Assembly (NCBI RefSeq): GCF_036347135.1
Contig: NZ_CP108938.1
Span: 682,001-746,000 of the forward strand
Direction: 5' to 3'
Length of the DNA stretch: 64,000 nt
Source: Streptomyces sp. NBC_00775
GTDB lineage: Bacteria; Actinomycetota; Actinomycetes; Streptomycetales; Streptomycetaceae
Numbering within the stretch: position 1 is the stretch's first letter; every line of letters begins with the position of its first letter. A program made the translations under genes and the position numbers. The notes beneath the pieces are model-generated. The model was not told the origin of the DNA and searched no databases. It saw nothing but the letters and a program-made list of their open reading frames with translations. Of this stretch, positions 33,688 to 43,608 are shown piece by piece.

Positions 33688-34365
33688 CTAGTCGGGCGGG
33701 TTCGGGTGGGCGAGTCCGAGGTCGTAGGCGAGGATGACCGCCTGGACGCGGTCGCGGACTCCCACCTTCGCCAGGACGCGGCCGACGTGGGTCTTCACGG
33801 TGGATTCCGCCACGACCAGGCGCTCGGCGATCTCACTGTTGCTCCAGCCCTGGCCGATGGCGACGAAGATCTCGTACTCCCGTTCGGTGAGGGCGCGCAC
33901 TCGGGGGTCGTCCGCCGCCTTTCGGCTCGACGACTCGTGGGGCAGGTGCCTGGCGTAGGTGTCGAGGAGGCGGCGGGTCAGCGCGGGGGCGATCACGGCG
34001 TCGCCCGCCGCGACCGCGCGGATACCGGCCAGGAGTTCCTCGGGGTGGGCGTCCTTGAGCAGGAATCCGCTGGCTCCCGCGCGCAGTGCCGCGTGGGCGT
34101 ACTCGTCCAGGTCGAACGTGGTCAGGATGAGAACGCGGGAGCGGCCGCCGGAGGCGACGACGCGGCGGGTGGCCTCGATGCCGTCCATGCCGGGCATCCG
34201 TACGTCCATGAGGATCACGTCCGGGCGGAGTTCGGCGGCCTTGCGGACGGCGTCCCCGCCCTGGGCGGCCTCGCCGACGACTTCGGTGTCGGGGGTGCTC
34301 TCCAGGAGCATCCGGAAGCCGAGGCGTTGCAGTGGCTGGTCGTCCACGATGAGCACAGTGGTCAC
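33688..34365 (-). CDS. NarL/LuxR-family response regulator
   Basis: A 225-residue regulator. The receiver domain has DD near the start ([13 protein letters not shown]), the phosphoacceptor Asp in [13 protein letters not shown] (about residue 54), Thr in LILTTF and Lys in FLLKDA. The C-terminal LuxR helix-turn-helix is [36 protein letters not shown]. It starts at a GTG overlapping the kinase stop (GTGA), so kinase and regulator form a coupled pair. Confidence 0.92.
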   Translation of the reverse strand: MTTVLIVDDQPLQRLGFRMLLESTPDTEVVGEAAQGGDAVRKAAELRPDVILMDVRMPGMDGIEATRRVVASGGRSRVLILTTFDLDEYAHAALRAGASGFLLKDAHPEELLAGIRAVAAGDAVIAPALTRRLLDTYARHLPHESSSRKAADDPRVRALTEREYEIFVAIGQGWSNSEIAERLVVAESTVKTHVGRVLAKVGVRDRVQAVILAYDLGLAHPNPPD

Positions 34366-35729
34366 ACCGCACCGCCCGTGGCGGCCGGTGGGGTGAGGTC
34401 GGTCCCGGCCAGGGGGGTGAGGTCGAGGGTGGCCCGCACTGTCCAGCCTCCGCCGGGGGCGGGTCCCGCCGTGACGGTGCCGTTGTAGAGGGCTGCGCGT
34501 TCTCTCATGCCGGCGAGTCCGTGTCCTTCCTCTTGGGGCGGCCCGGGACGGACGGTACCGCCGCCCCGGCCGGTGTCGTGGACGTCGATGTGCAGCCGCG
34601 TGTCCTTGACGCTCACCGCGAGTTCGACGCGGGTGTCGTGGCCCGCGTGCTTGAGGGCGTTGGTGAGGGCCTCCTGGGCGATGCGGTAGACGGTCAGCTG
34701 GACACCGCGGTCCAAGGTGTCCAGTTCGCCGCCGGTGCGGTAGACGACCTGGGGGCCGGCGGCCCGGATCCGGGCGCACAGGGCGTCGATGTCCTCGATG
34801 CCCGGCTGGGGGCTGAGCTGGGGCGCGGTGGGGGTCTGGGTCTGCTCGCGCAGGACGCCGAGCATGCGGCGCAGTTCGCCCAGCGCCTGGCGCCCGGTGT
34901 CACCGATGAGCAGCAGGGCCTGTTTGCCGCGTTCCGGGGAGTGGTCGCTCGCGTACGCGCCACCGTCGGCGAGCGTGATGATGACGGAGAGGTTGTGGCC
35001 GACGATGTCGTGCATCTCGCGGGCCACCCGGGTGCGTTCGGCGGCGGCGGCCAGCTTGCTGCGCTGGTCGCGTTCGATCTCCAGGCGGGTCGCGCGGTCG
35101 CGCAGGACGGCGAGCTGGGCGCGCCGGATCCGTACCGCCAGACCGAGCGCGACCGCCGCGATGATGGTGCTGAACAGGAAGAACAGCGCGTCCAGGACGT
35201 GCACTTCGGGTGCCAGCCGGACGGCGGCCAGCCCCAGGGCGGCGGCGACGACGGCGCAGGCCACGGGCAGTCGCCGGAGCTGTCCGTGCAGCACCAGGCT
35301 GTAGAGGGCGATCAGCAGGGCGACGTCGGCGCGCAGCCAGACTCCCAGAGCCAGCTGAACGAAGAACACGACGGCGATCACGGCGAAGGCGAGGGACGGC
35401 CTTCTGCGCCGCCACAGCAGGGGCAGTACCAGTCCGGCCTGGAGCGCGACGGTTCCCGGCCAGGGCAGGTGGGTGAGCTGGAGGTCGAAGCCACGCCGGT
35501 CGCGGTTGCCGTCGTGCACCAGGTCCGGCACGCAGAACATCAGCGCCACGACCGCGATCACCCCCGCGTCCAGAATCCACGGGTGGTTCCGGTCGCCCTG
35601 CTTGAGCCGTCGGCCGAGCCGGGACAGCCGACGGGCCAGGGGATGATTCCACGGGAGGTCCGCCTCCGCGAAGGGCGGCTCGGAGAGTGCCGTCCGGTGG
35701 GCGGTGTCGTCGATGCTCATGGGGGTCAC
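34362..35729 (-). CDS. NarL-type sensor histidine kinase (HisKA_3)
   Basis: A 455-residue membrane kinase. Four or five hydrophobic segments cover residues about 50-200. The dimerisation/phosphoacceptor segment [26 protein letters not shown] (His near residue 245) and the HATPase blocks ([32 protein letters not shown]) follow. The start is ambiguous between a GTG at 35729 and an ATG three codons later. It is downstream of the ABC genes on the same strand, so the system may respond to the transporter's substrate. Confidence 0.9.
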   Translation of the reverse strand: MTPMSIDDTAHRTALSEPPFAEADLPWNHPLARRLSRLGRRLKQGDRNHPWILDAGVIAVVALMFCVPDLVHDGNRDRRGFDLQLTHLPWPGTVALQAGLVLPLLWRRRRPSLAFAVIAVVFFVQLALGVWLRADVALLIALYSLVLHGQLRRLPVACAVVAAALGLAAVRLAPEVHVLDALFFLFSTIIAAVALGLAVRIRRAQLAVLRDRATRLEIERDQRSKLAAAAERTRVAREMHDIVGHNLSVIITLADGGAYASDHSPERGKQALLLIGDTGRQALGELRRMLGVLREQTQTPTAPQLSPQPGIEDIDALCARIRAAGPQVVYRTGGELDTLDRGVQLTVYRIAQEALTNALKHAGHDTRVELAVSVKDTRLHIDVHDTGRGGGTVRPGPPQEEGHGLAGMRERAALYNGTVTAGPAPGGGWTVRATLDLTPLAGTDLTPPAATGGAV

Positions 35730-35932
35730 TGGTTCGCGCTCATGGGTGTCACCTGTCCATTGTGTGTCCGGCCGCGTCCCCGTACGCGTGTCCCTCCCCG
35801 TGTCCGTGGTGGCCCGGAACGCGGTCCGACCGGCGCGGCACCCGGTCCGGTGACCCGGTCGGGTGCCGCGCCGGTCGCGAGGAAGCCGGCGTCAGGGTCG
35901 GGCGTCAGGCCTCAGCCGCCAGGCCTCGGTCG

Positions 35933-36781
35933 TCAGGCGTCGGTGCGTACGAGGCGGTAGGCGGCGCCCGCCAGCGCGAGCACGGTCCAGCCGAGGAAGA
36001 CCAGGAGCCCGGCGGTGGGCGACAGGGCCGTCGAGTCGTGGGTCAGCGCGAACATCGACTCGCCCGCGTTGCTGGGCAGGTACGGGCTGATGTTGTCCTG
36101 CCACGAGCTGGGCAGCAGCGAGATCAGGCCGGGGATCAGCATCAGCGAGGCGACCAGGACCGAGATGCCGCCGGCGACCGAGCGGAGCAGCGCGCCCAGG
36201 GCGGTGCCGATCACGCCGACCAGACCCAGGTAGAGGCCCGCGCCCAGCAGGCTGCGGACGACGCCGGAGTGGGAGAGCGAGAGGGCCGCGGGGGTACCGG
36301 AGACGATGCCGCCGGCGATCAGGAACGCGACGAAGACGCCGATGGTGGAGACGACGAGGGCGACCAGGCCGAACACCCCCGCCTTGGACCACAGCACCGG
36401 AAGGCGGCGCGGGACGGCGGCCAGCGTCGAGCGGATCATGCCGGTCGAGTACTCACCGGCGGTGACCAGCACGCCCAGGACGCCGAGCGCCAGTTGCGCG
36501 AAGTTCGTGCCGAACACGGACAGGCTCAGCGCGGTGGCCGAGGCGTCGTCCGGACGCAGCGGATGACCGGAGTTGAGCTCGGACTTGTAGTGCGCGGCGG
36601 CGATCACGCCGAACGCGATCAGGAACAGCAGCCCCAGACCGAGGGTGATCCAGGTGGAGCGAAGCGACCACAGCTTCGCCCACTCGGAGCGCAGCACCCG
36701 ACGCCCGGTGACCTTGTACTCCGGACGTGCCGCCCGCACGGGTGCGGGCGCGGGGCTGTCGGTGACGGTGACGGTGCTCAT
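35933..36781 (-). CDS. ABC-2 type transporter permease
   Basis: A 282-residue protein with six membrane segments (for instance STWITLGLGLLFLIAFGVIAA, LALGVLGVLVTAG and a final FLGWTVLALAGAAYRL). The motif GEYSTGMIRSTLAAVPRR near residue 115 is typical of ABC-2 permeases with separate ATPases. Its ATG overlaps the stop of the ATPase gene (ATGA). The exported compound is unknown; drug, lantibiotic and lipid export all occur in this family. Confidence 0.88.
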   Translation of the reverse strand: MSTVTVTDSPAPAPVRAARPEYKVTGRRVLRSEWAKLWSLRSTWITLGLGLLFLIAFGVIAAAHYKSELNSGHPLRPDDASATALSLSVFGTNFAQLALGVLGVLVTAGEYSTGMIRSTLAAVPRRLPVLWSKAGVFGLVALVVSTIGVFVAFLIAGGIVSGTPAALSLSHSGVVRSLLGAGLYLGLVGVIGTALGALLRSVAGGISVLVASLMLIPGLISLLPSSWQDNISPYLPSNAGESMFALTHDSTALSPTAGLLVFLGWTVLALAGAAYRLVRTDA

Positions 36782-37713
36782 GCCGCCCTCCCAGGGGCCT
36801 CGATGGTGGCGGTGGCGTGGTACTCGACGGCGTCGCGGGTCAGGTCCATGAAGGCCTGCTCCAGGGAGACGGTCCGGGAGCTGAGCTCGAACAGGGGGAT
36901 GCCGTGCTCGGCGGCCTTGAGGCCGATGGCCCGCGCGGACAGACCCGTCACGTGCAGTTCCTCGGAGCCGACCTCACCGGTGATCTCCACGCCGGGGCCG
37001 GCCAGCACCTCGCGCAGGCGGGCCGACTGGTCGGACGCCACGGTCACGGTGTCTCCGCCGGCCTGCCGGACCAGATCCTGCACGGTGGTGTCGGCCAGCA
37101 GGCGGCCGCGTCCAACGATGATCAGGTGGTCGGCGACCAGCGCCATCTCGCTCATCAGGTGGGAGGAGACGAAGACCGTACGTCCGTCCGCGGCGAGCCC
37201 GGTCAGCAGGTTGCGGATCCACAGGACGCCCTCGGGGTCCAGCCCGTTGACCGGCTCGTCGAGCATGATGGTGGCCGGGTCGCCGAGGAGTGCCGCGGCG
37301 ATGCCAAGGCGCTGGCCCATGCCGAGGGAGAAGGCGCCCGCGCGCTTCTTGGCCACGGACTGCAGCCCGGTCAGCTCGATGACCTCCTCCACCCGGCGGC
37401 GCGGAATGCCGTGGGTGTAGGCCTGCGCCATCAGGTGGTCGAACGCGGAACGGCCCGGGTGGATCGACTTGGCCTCCAGCAGCGCACCGACCTCCTGGAG
37501 CGGCGCGGTGTGCTGGGCGTAGTGCTTGCCGTTGACCGTCACGCTGCCGCCGGACGGTGCGTCGAGTCCGACGATCATGCGCATGGTGGTGGACTTGCCC
37601 GCGCCGTTGGGGCCGAGAAAGCCGGTGACCGTGCCGGGCTTGACGACGAAGTCGAGCCGGTCGACCGCCGTCTTCTCCCCGTACCGCTTCGTCAGCTGTT
37701 GTGCCTCGATCAT
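36778..37713 (-). CDS. ABC transporter ATP-binding protein (ABC-2 exporter)
   Basis: A 311-residue nucleotide-binding subunit. Walker A is FLGPNGAGKSTTMR (about residues 36-49), the signature is FSLGMGQRLGIAAALLG, Walker B is ATIMLDEPVNGLDPEG and the switch His lies in VSSHLMSEM. The C-terminal region matches daunorubicin/bacitracin-type exporters. GGGAAGAG precedes the ATG. It heads a four-gene minus-strand set: ATPase, permease, kinase, regulator. Confidence 0.92.
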   Translation of the reverse strand: MIEAQQLTKRYGEKTAVDRLDFVVKPGTVTGFLGPNGAGKSTTMRMIVGLDAPSGGSVTVNGKHYAQHTAPLQEVGALLEAKSIHPGRSAFDHLMAQAYTHGIPRRRVEEVIELTGLQSVAKKRAGAFSLGMGQRLGIAAALLGDPATIMLDEPVNGLDPEGVLWIRNLLTGLAADGRTVFVSSHLMSEMALVADHLIIVGRGRLLADTTVQDLVRQAGGDTVTVASDQSARLREVLAGPGVEITGEVGSEELHVTGLSARAIGLKAAEHGIPLFELSSRTVSLEQAFMDLTRDAVEYHATATIEAPGRAA

Positions 37714-37932
37714 CGCTCTTCCCTCGTGCTCGGGGGGCCGGAACCCGCCTGGCTGCTCACCCGCCACGCTAAGGGCCCGCGAACCGGGATCCGTGGTACC
37801 CGGGAGGTCACTGAGGGGAGGGCCGTAGTACTTCGGTACGACGGAGTCATCCGCGTCGGATGACATCGCCGGCCGCGTGAGGCCGTCCGACCACGCGACG
37901 GGCCTTGTGCTCGTTACCGGATGATGGCCGCT

Positions 37933-38400
37933 ATGCGCATCCGTATCGACGCCGTAGACCTGCCCGGTTCCACCTGCCCGGCCCCCGCCGACGCCGCCTT
38001 CGCCACGTACGGCAACATCCATGTCGCCGTACAACGCCGCGACCGTCCGGCCGAGGTCCTGGAACCGCACCCCGGCGACGCCGAGTCCGCGACCTGGACC
38101 CTGGACTGCACCGCGACCACCTCGCCGACCGGCACCGACGTGACGGGCCCCTACGTGCAGAACCGTCTGGGCCGCCGGTTCATCTACCTGTCGTGGGGGA
38201 CGGTCGACGAGTCGGGCGTCTTCACGATGTTCCGCCGCGCCAAGCTGATGCTCGACACGATCCCCGCCGAGGTACTCGCCGCGGCCGCCCGCGACGGCCT
38301 GCTGGTCGGACGCCTCGGCCTGACCGACACCGGCGGTACACCTCTGTGCGCGCGGGTGGAGCCCCCGCGGATCACCTGGACCGCCGAGGCGGGCGACTAG
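37933..38400 (+). CDS. DUF5990-family protein
   Basis: A 155-residue protein with a beta-rich pattern (MRIRIDAVDLPG, HVAVQRRDRPAEVL, YVQNRLGRRFIYLSWG) typical of the actinobacterial DUF5990 family, which has no known function. ATG codons at 37921 and 37924 are possible earlier starts; 37933 is chosen because the conserved region begins there. No ribosome binding site decides the matter. Confidence 0.75.
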   Translation: MRIRIDAVDLPGSTCPAPADAAFATYGNIHVAVQRRDRPAEVLEPHPGDAESATWTLDCTATTSPTGTDVTGPYVQNRLGRRFIYLSWGTVDESGVFTMFRRAKLMLDTIPAEVLAAAARDGLLVGRLGLTDTGGTPLCARVEPPRITWTAEAGD

Positions 38401-38537
38401 GGCGGACGTCGCGGCTCTCACGGTCGCGGGCCTGTGGCTGCGGTGCATACTCATGGCTCCCCTGTCGTGATTCCGGTGCCCGAAGCCGGGTATCACCCGG
38501 TTGAGCAGGCTCGTACGGAACGGACGTAACAAAGGGC

Positions 38538-40280
38538 ATGCCGACCTTCATAGCCAGCAGGCACGTGGACCGCGTGCCGGTGAGCAGCGCGGAGCCGCCG
38601 AGGCGATTCGAGTGGCTTCGGCGGCACCGGCGGTGGCTGTTCGTGGTTGCGGTGGTCGCGCTGCTCGCCGAGATGGCGGTCGCGATGGTCACGACGGCCG
38701 TGGAGCAGACGCCGACGATCGACGAACCCGTGTACGTGGGCACGGCGGTGGTCTACGTCCAGCAGCACAGCCTGCGCTACAACCCCGAGCATCCGCCGCT
38801 GGGCAAGCTGATCATCGCGAGCGGGCTGGTGTTCGCCCATCCGCATCTGGACGCCGGCTTCAAGGGTGATCAGACGGCGCTCGGCCGGCGGGTGCTGTAC
38901 GAGTCGGGCAACGATCCCTGGCGGGTGATGTGGTGGGCACGGCTGCCGGTGATCGTGCTGACGCTGCTGTTCGGCCTGGTCGTCCTCGCGTTCGCCCGTG
39001 AACTCGTCGGCCCCGCGGGCGGGTTGGTGGCACTCGCCCTGTACGCGTTCTCGCCCGACGTCATCGCACACGGCTCGCTGGCCACGCTCGACGTGCCGGC
39101 GTCGGGTTTCCTGCTGACGTCGGTGTGGCTGCTGTGGCGGGCCCGGCGCCGACCGCTCCTCCATCTCCCGCTCGCCGGGGCCGCGCTCGGGGCGGCGGTG
39201 GCCACGAAGATGAGTACGCTGCCGGCCGTTCCGGTGCTGTTGCTCCTGGCGGTGGCGTCGGTCTGGCATGCGCGGGGCCTCCGCACGCCCGCGGGGACAC
39301 GGCCCCTCGGCACGTCCGCGGAAGCACAGGCCCTCGGCGCATCCGCGAAGGCGCGGCTCCTCGGGCTCGCCGCGGCCGGCGCGACCGGTATGGCGCTGGT
39401 GGCGCTCGCCGTGGTGTGGGCCACCTACTTCGCCGTCGACCCCCAGCTGCGCTGGACGGCTCCCGCACACCTCCCGGCCGTCCATGGGCTGCGCGGGCTG
39501 CTCGTCGACCGGCTGCCCTTCCCGCAGCCGTACCGGGACGGGATGCGCGTCCAGTTCGGCTTCGAGAACGCGACGTGGCAGGGCTTTCTGTTCGGCCGGC
39601 TCTATCACGGTGGGCTCTGGTACTACCTGCCGGCCGCGCTGCTGGTGAAGACGCCGCTCGGCATGGCGGCGCTGTGGCTCGCCGGTGCCGTCGCGATGGT
39701 CTCCATACCCCGGCTGCGGCCCGCCGCCCCGTACCTCCTGCTCCCCCCGGCTCTGCTGCTGGCCGCGGCCATGAACGGCTCCCGCGATCTGGGGGTGCGC
39801 TACGCGCTGTTCATACCGGTGTTCCTCTCGGTCGCCGCTGCCGGTGTCGTCGCCTTCCGACGGCGGTGGGCGCACATCGCCACGGCGGCGCTGGTCCTGT
39901 TCGTCGCCGTGAGTTCGCTGCTCGCGTACCCGTACTACCTGCCGTACTCCAACGAGGCGTTCGGCGGCCCGTCGAAGACCCATCTGCGGCTGCACGACTC
40001 GAACGTCGACTGGGGCCAGGACCTGGGGCGGCTCGCCGACCGTCTGGACCGGCGTTACCCGCACGAGAAGGTCTGGCTCGTCTACAAGGGCGCCGGTGTG
40101 CCGTCGTACTACGGGATCGACGCGGCCGATCCCCGCGAGGCGCCACCGGGCGAGGTGCACGGGCTGCTCGTCGTGTCCGACACCTCGGTCGCCAAGGCCG
40201 ACGGCCGGCTGGCGGCGCTGCTCGCCACCAGCCGGCCGATCGACGAGGTCGGCCACTCGATCACGATCTACCGTCGGTGA
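38538..40280 (+). CDS. GT39-like GT-C glycosyltransferase (protein O-mannosyltransferase-like)
   Basis: A 580-residue membrane protein with about ten hydrophobic segments. The first extracellular loop has the catalytic-type acidic motif TIDEPVYVGTAVVYVQ followed by YNPEHPPLGKLI (about residues 58-95), which is the ArnT/PMT-like pattern. The C-terminal soluble part begins near DSNVDWGQDLGRLADRLDR and is also typical. It uses a polyprenyl-phosphate sugar at the outer membrane face. The acceptor is not known. Confidence 0.85.
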   Translation: MPTFIASRHVDRVPVSSAEPPRRFEWLRRHRRWLFVVAVVALLAEMAVAMVTTAVEQTPTIDEPVYVGTAVVYVQQHSLRYNPEHPPLGKLIIASGLVFAHPHLDAGFKGDQTALGRRVLYESGNDPWRVMWWARLPVIVLTLLFGLVVLAFARELVGPAGGLVALALYAFSPDVIAHGSLATLDVPASGFLLTSVWLLWRARRRPLLHLPLAGAALGAAVATKMSTLPAVPVLLLLAVASVWHARGLRTPAGTRPLGTSAEAQALGASAKARLLGLAAAGATGMALVALAVVWATYFAVDPQLRWTAPAHLPAVHGLRGLLVDRLPFPQPYRDGMRVQFGFENATWQGFLFGRLYHGGLWYYLPAALLVKTPLGMAALWLAGAVAMVSIPRLRPAAPYLLLPPALLLAAAMNGSRDLGVRYALFIPVFLSVAAAGVVAFRRRWAHIATAALVLFVAVSSLLAYPYYLPYSNEAFGGPSKTHLRLHDSNVDWGQDLGRLADRLDRRYPHEKVWLVYKGAGVPSYYGIDAADPREAPPGEVHGLLVVSDTSVAKADGRLAALLATSRPIDEVGHSITIYRR

Positions 40281-40301
40281 CCGCCCGAGGGGTTTCTGCC
40301 C

Positions 40302-40835
40302 TCACGTGCCGGGGGTGAGCAGGTCCAGCACCCGTTCCCAGTGGAACTCCCGTCGCCCGCCGTCCTGTTGCGGCTCCCCGGAGTACGGGTCACCGAACCG
40401 GACGCCCATCCCGCTCAGCCGCTCGATGCTCGCGTGGTAGGCGGGGTGGGTCGCCAACGCCTCGTTCACGCAGGGCAGTACGGCGATCGGGACACCGAGG
40501 CCGTACGCCTCGCACAGCGTTCCCAGGGCGAGGGTGTCGGATATGCCGGCCGCCCATTTGTTGACGGTGTTGAAGGTGGCCGGTGCGACGGCCACCGCGT
40601 CGGGGGCCGGGAAGGGGCGCGGGTCGCCCGGGGACCGCCAGGCGGACCGGATGGGGCGTCCGGTCTGCGCCTCGACGGCCGTCGCGTCGATGAAGCCGAG
40701 GCCCTGGGGGGTGGCGATGACACCGACCTCCCAGTTCCGCTCCTGGGCCGCGGTGATCAGTTTGCTGATGTCCTCAGCGATGCCGGCCGCGCAGACGACG
40801 ACGTAGAGGAAGGGCTTCTCGGCGTGTTCACTCAC
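40302..40835 (-). CDS. Flavoprotein of the HFCD / flavin prenyltransferase-like family
   Basis: A 177-residue Rossmann-like flavoprotein. Typical blocks are YVVVCAAGIAEDISKLITAA, VAVAPATFNTVNKWAAGISDTLA (about residues 82-104, the flavin-binding loop) and VPIAVLPCVNEALATHPAY. Related proteins decarboxylate peptidyl or pantothenoyl cysteine or carry FMN. The conserved His of true decarboxylases is not obvious here, so the reaction is open. Confidence 0.82.
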   Translation of the reverse strand: MSEHAEKPFLYVVVCAAGIAEDISKLITAAQERNWEVGVIATPQGLGFIDATAVEAQTGRPIRSAWRSPGDPRPFPAPDAVAVAPATFNTVNKWAAGISDTLALGTLCEAYGLGVPIAVLPCVNEALATHPAYHASIERLSGMGVRFGDPYSGEPQQDGGRREFHWERVLDLLTPGT

Positions 40836-40864
40836 CCGGAAACCCTAATGAACACACGGGACTT

Positions 40865-41323
40865 CTACCGCACCGGGAAGGAGTCCCCGCGCTCCGGCTC
40901 AGGCCGCGGGCCGAAGATCCGCCGCTCCTTCTCCTCGATCCGTACGTCATTGATACTGGCCTCCCGACGCGTCATCAGACCGTGCTCGTCGAACTCCCAC
41001 AGCTCATTGCCGTACGACCGCCACCACTGGCCGTCGGCGTCGAGCGACTCGTACTGGAAGCGGACGGCGATGCGGTTGCCGTCGAAGGCCCAGAGGTCCT
41101 TGCGCAGGGCGTACTCCCGCTCGCGTGCCCACTTCGCCGTGAGGAGCTCCACGATCTGGGCGCGGCCGGTGACGAAGGTGTCCCGGTTGCGCCAGACGGA
41201 GTCCTCGGAGTAGGCGAGCGAGACCTTGTGGGGATCGCGGGTGTTCCAGGCGTCCTCGGCGGCCTGGACCTTCTGGGCGGCGGTCTCACGGGTGAACGGG
41301 GGCAGGGGCGGACGGTCGGTCAT
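40865..41323 (-). CDS. DUF1348 / NTF2-like protein
   Basis: A 152-residue NTF2-fold protein. The blocks [30 protein letters not shown] and [29 protein letters not shown] identify DUF1348, a widespread cytosolic family without a proven activity. The ATG at 41323 has GAGG upstream. It diverges from a TetR gene across a gap holding two perfect palindromes and is probably repressed by that TetR. Confidence 0.88.
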   Translation of the reverse strand: MTDRPPLPPFTRETAAQKVQAAEDAWNTRDPHKVSLAYSEDSVWRNRDTFVTGRAQIVELLTAKWAREREYALRKDLWAFDGNRIAVRFQYESLDADGQWWRSYGNELWEFDEHGLMTRREASINDVRIEEKERRIFGPRPEPERGDSFPVR

Positions 41324-41358
41324 GGCGATTCCTCGGGCTCGACGATCTCGAAGCAGTA

Positions 41359-41409
41359 GAGAACGAGCGTTCTCCGTCATGACTGCTAACGTAGAGAACG
41401 ACCGTTCTC
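41359..41409. promoter_or_regulatory. Twin TetR operators
   Basis: GAGAACGAGCGTTCTC at 41359-41374 and GAGAACGACCGTTCTC at 41394-41409 are both perfect 7-base-arm palindromes differing only at the centre, with centres 35 bases apart. They sit between the divergent DUF1348 and TetR starts, one nearer each gene. Confidence 0.85.
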
Positions 41410-41428
41410 ACGTCAAGGAGTCCCCCGC

Positions 41429-42031
41429 ATGGACAGCACGACCGCCCGGGACCAGGCCCTCACCCTCGCCCGGGAACAGGCGCTCGACGCCGCGGAGGAG
41501 CTGTTCTACGGCCGCGGCATCCAGACCGTCGGCATGGACGACATCCGCGGCGCGTCAGGGGTGTCGCTCAAACGGCTCTACCAGCTGTTCCCCGCCAAGG
41601 AGCGGCTCGTCGAGGCGTATCTGGAGCGGCGCGATGTCCGGTGGCGGCAGCGGCTGGCCGAGCACGTCGACCGGCACGGGGAACCCGAGGAGCGGATCCT
41701 GGCGGTCTTCGACTGGCTCGGGCAGTGGTTCGCGGAGCCCGGCTTCCGGGGCTGCGCCTGGATCAACTCGTACGGGGAACTCGGCACCACCTCGCCCGTC
41801 GTCACTGCCCAGGTCACGGCGCACAAAGAGGCGTTCAAGGACTACCTGAGAGGCCTCGTGGCCGACGCCGGGCTTCCGTCCCCCCTCGCGGACCAGCTGT
41901 ATCTGCTCGCCGAGGGCGCCATGGTCACCGCGGGCATCACGCGGAGCACGGAGACCGCCGGCCAGGCGGCCGACGCGGCGCGGGTACTGATGTCGAGGGC
42001 GAGGACGAGCGGGTCACGGCGTAAAGGGTGA
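41429..42031 (+). CDS. TetR-family transcriptional regulator
   Basis: A 200-residue repressor. The N-terminal helix-turn-helix is LDAAEELFYGRGIQTVGMDDIRGASGVSLKRLYQLFPAKERLVEAYL (residues about 19-65), with a C-terminal ligand domain containing FRGCAWINSYGEL. AAGGAG is eight bases before the ATG. The two operators just upstream suggest autoregulation and control of the divergent DUF1348 gene. Confidence 0.92.
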   Translation: MDSTTARDQALTLAREQALDAAEELFYGRGIQTVGMDDIRGASGVSLKRLYQLFPAKERLVEAYLERRDVRWRQRLAEHVDRHGEPEERILAVFDWLGQWFAEPGFRGCAWINSYGELGTTSPVVTAQVTAHKEAFKDYLRGLVADAGLPSPLADQLYLLAEGAMVTAGITRSTETAGQAADAARVLMSRARTSGSRRKG

Positions 42032-42090
42032 TCGCCGACCCGCACGCCTGCGCCGACTCGACCTCGCCGTCGTCGAGAAGTGATCCTCTT

Positions 42091-42291
42091 TCAGGTCCCG
42101 GACACCGTGATGGCGCCGACCGGACAGGCCCGTGCCGCCTCCCGCACCATCGCGTCGCCGCCGCCGTCCTCGCGGCCCGGCAGCACCTCGCTGAATCCGT
42201 CGTCGTCCTGGGTGAAGACGCCCGGGGCGGCGAGGGCACACTGGCCCGCGCCGATGCAGACGTCCTTGTCGATGGAGATGTCGATGTTCAT
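42091..42291 (-). CDS. Ferredoxin of the P450-associated 3Fe-4S type
   Basis: A 66-residue ferredoxin. The cluster ligands are spaced CIGAGQC (residues about 12-18) with a third Cys in ACPVGAI near residue 55. Gly/Ala replaces the central cysteine, which gives a 3Fe-4S cluster. It begins 12 bases after the P450 stop and is the natural electron donor to that enzyme. Confidence 0.92.
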   Translation of the reverse strand: MNIDISIDKDVCIGAGQCALAAPGVFTQDDDGFSEVLPGREDGGGDAMVREAARACPVGAITVSGT

Positions 42292-42303
42292 GCCCGCAGC
42301 CTC

Positions 42304-43566
42304 TTACCAGGTCACGGGGAGTTCCAGCATCCCCTGGATCGTGTCGCCGGGTTTGAACGGGATGGCGTCCACCGGTGCGGCGAGCCGCAGCCCGGGGAAC
42401 CGGTCGAAGAGCGACAGCAGCGCGATCTCCATCTCGGCCCGGGCGAGGTTCTGGCCGAGGCACTGGTGGATGCCGAAGCCGAACGCCACGTGATGGCGGG
42501 CCGGGCGGTGCCAGTCCAGGGCGTCCGGTTCTGCGAAGGTGTGCTCGTCGCGGTTGATGACGGAGGTGGAGAAGACGACGCCCTCGTCGGCGCGGATGGT
42601 CTTCCCGGCCACCTCGATGTCCTCGGTGGCCACGCGCAGCAGCCCGTCGGCGATGGAGAGGAAGCGCAGCAACTCCTCGACGGCGGCGGGCATCAGCGTC
42701 GGATCGGCCCGCAGTTCGGCCAGCTGCTCCGGATGCCTCAGCAGGGTGAAGGTGCCGAGCGAGATCATGTTCGCCGTCGTCTCGTGCCCGGCGACGAGCA
42801 GGATCGTCGCCAGCGAGATCAGTTCCTGACGGTCCACCGTCCCCTCGCGCAGCTGATCGTGGATGAGCTCGTCGAGGAGTCCGTCCCCGGGATCCTTCTG
42901 CTTGCGGTCGATCAACGACTCGAAGTACGTGTCCAGTTGGTCGCGTGCGTTCTCGATGTCGGCCGCGGCAGGACCGCGCAGCAGTCTGCGGGACTGTTCC
43001 TCGAAGAAGTCGTGGTCGGTGTACGGGACGCCGAGCAGGGCGCAGATCACCATGGAGGGCACGGGCAGCGCGAAGGCGTTGACCAGCTCGGCCGGCGGGC
43101 CCTGCGCCGCCATCCGGTCGAGGAGCCGGTCGACGGTCTCCTGGATGCGCGGGCGCAGCGCGGCGGTCCGTTTGAGGGTGAAGCTCGGGACCAGCATGCG
43201 GCGTTGGGTGTGGTGCTCGGGGTCGTCGAGGCCGAGCAGCGCGACACGGCGGTTGCGGGCCGCGGCGAACCGCTCCGTGGGCGACGGGAACGCGGGCCGG
43301 GTGCGGTCCGACGACAACCGCGGGTCGGAGAGGAGTTCACGGGCGGTGGTGTGGCCGGTGACCACCCACACGCCGCGCCCGTCGAACAGGGAGATCCGCG
43401 AGAGCGGGCGCGCCTCGCGCAACGGATCGTAGGCGGTGGGCGGGTGGTAGGGACACGTACGGTCCTGGGGGAAGGCGATCGGCCCTGTCGTGACATGGTC
43501 TGTCGCGGCGGGCTCTGTCATGGCGGGTTCTGTCATGGGGGGTTCTGTCATGGGGGGTTCTGTCAT
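42304..43566 (-). CDS. Cytochrome P450 with ferredoxin partner (CYP105/107-like)
   Basis: A 420-residue soluble P450. The I-helix reads LLVAGHETTANMIS, the ExxR motif lies in EELLRFLS, and the haem loop is FGFGIHQCLGQNLARAE (Cys near residue 368). All core motifs are intact. The N-terminus contains four near-identical MTEP units, each beginning with a possible start codon; the first ATG at 43566 has GAGG six bases upstream. The downstream ferredoxin supports a two-gene monooxygenase operon. The substrate is unknown. Confidence 0.9.
   Translation of the reverse strand: MTEPPMTEPPMTEPAMTEPAATDHVTTGPIAFPQDRTCPYHPPTAYDPLREARPLSRISLFDGRGVWVVTGHTTARELLSDPRLSSDRTRPAFPSPTERFAAARNRRVALLGLDDPEHHTQRRMLVPSFTLKRTAALRPRIQETVDRLLDRMAAQGPPAELVNAFALPVPSMVICALLGVPYTDHDFFEEQSRRLLRGPAAADIENARDQLDTYFESLIDRKQKDPGDGLLDELIHDQLREGTVDRQELISLATILLVAGHETTANMISLGTFTLLRHPEQLAELRADPTLMPAAVEELLRFLSIADGLLRVATEDIEVAGKTIRADEGVVFSTSVINRDEHTFAEPDALDWHRPARHHVAFGFGIHQCLGQNLARAEMEIALLSLFDRFPGLRLAAPVDAIPFKPGDTIQGMLELPVTW
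43507..43566 (-). repeat. Tandem 15-base repeat encoding MTEPP/MTEPA
   Basis: Four in-frame copies of a 15-base unit based on GGTTCTGTCATGGGG (plus-strand reading) encode the repeated MTEP pentapeptide at the P450 N-terminus. Each copy supplies an ATG, so slippage changes the N-terminal length without loss of frame. Confidence 0.85.
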
Positions 43567-43608
43567 GGTGACCTCGCAAAGCGATGGTTCCCTCTTGCCG
43601 ATCTTCAT

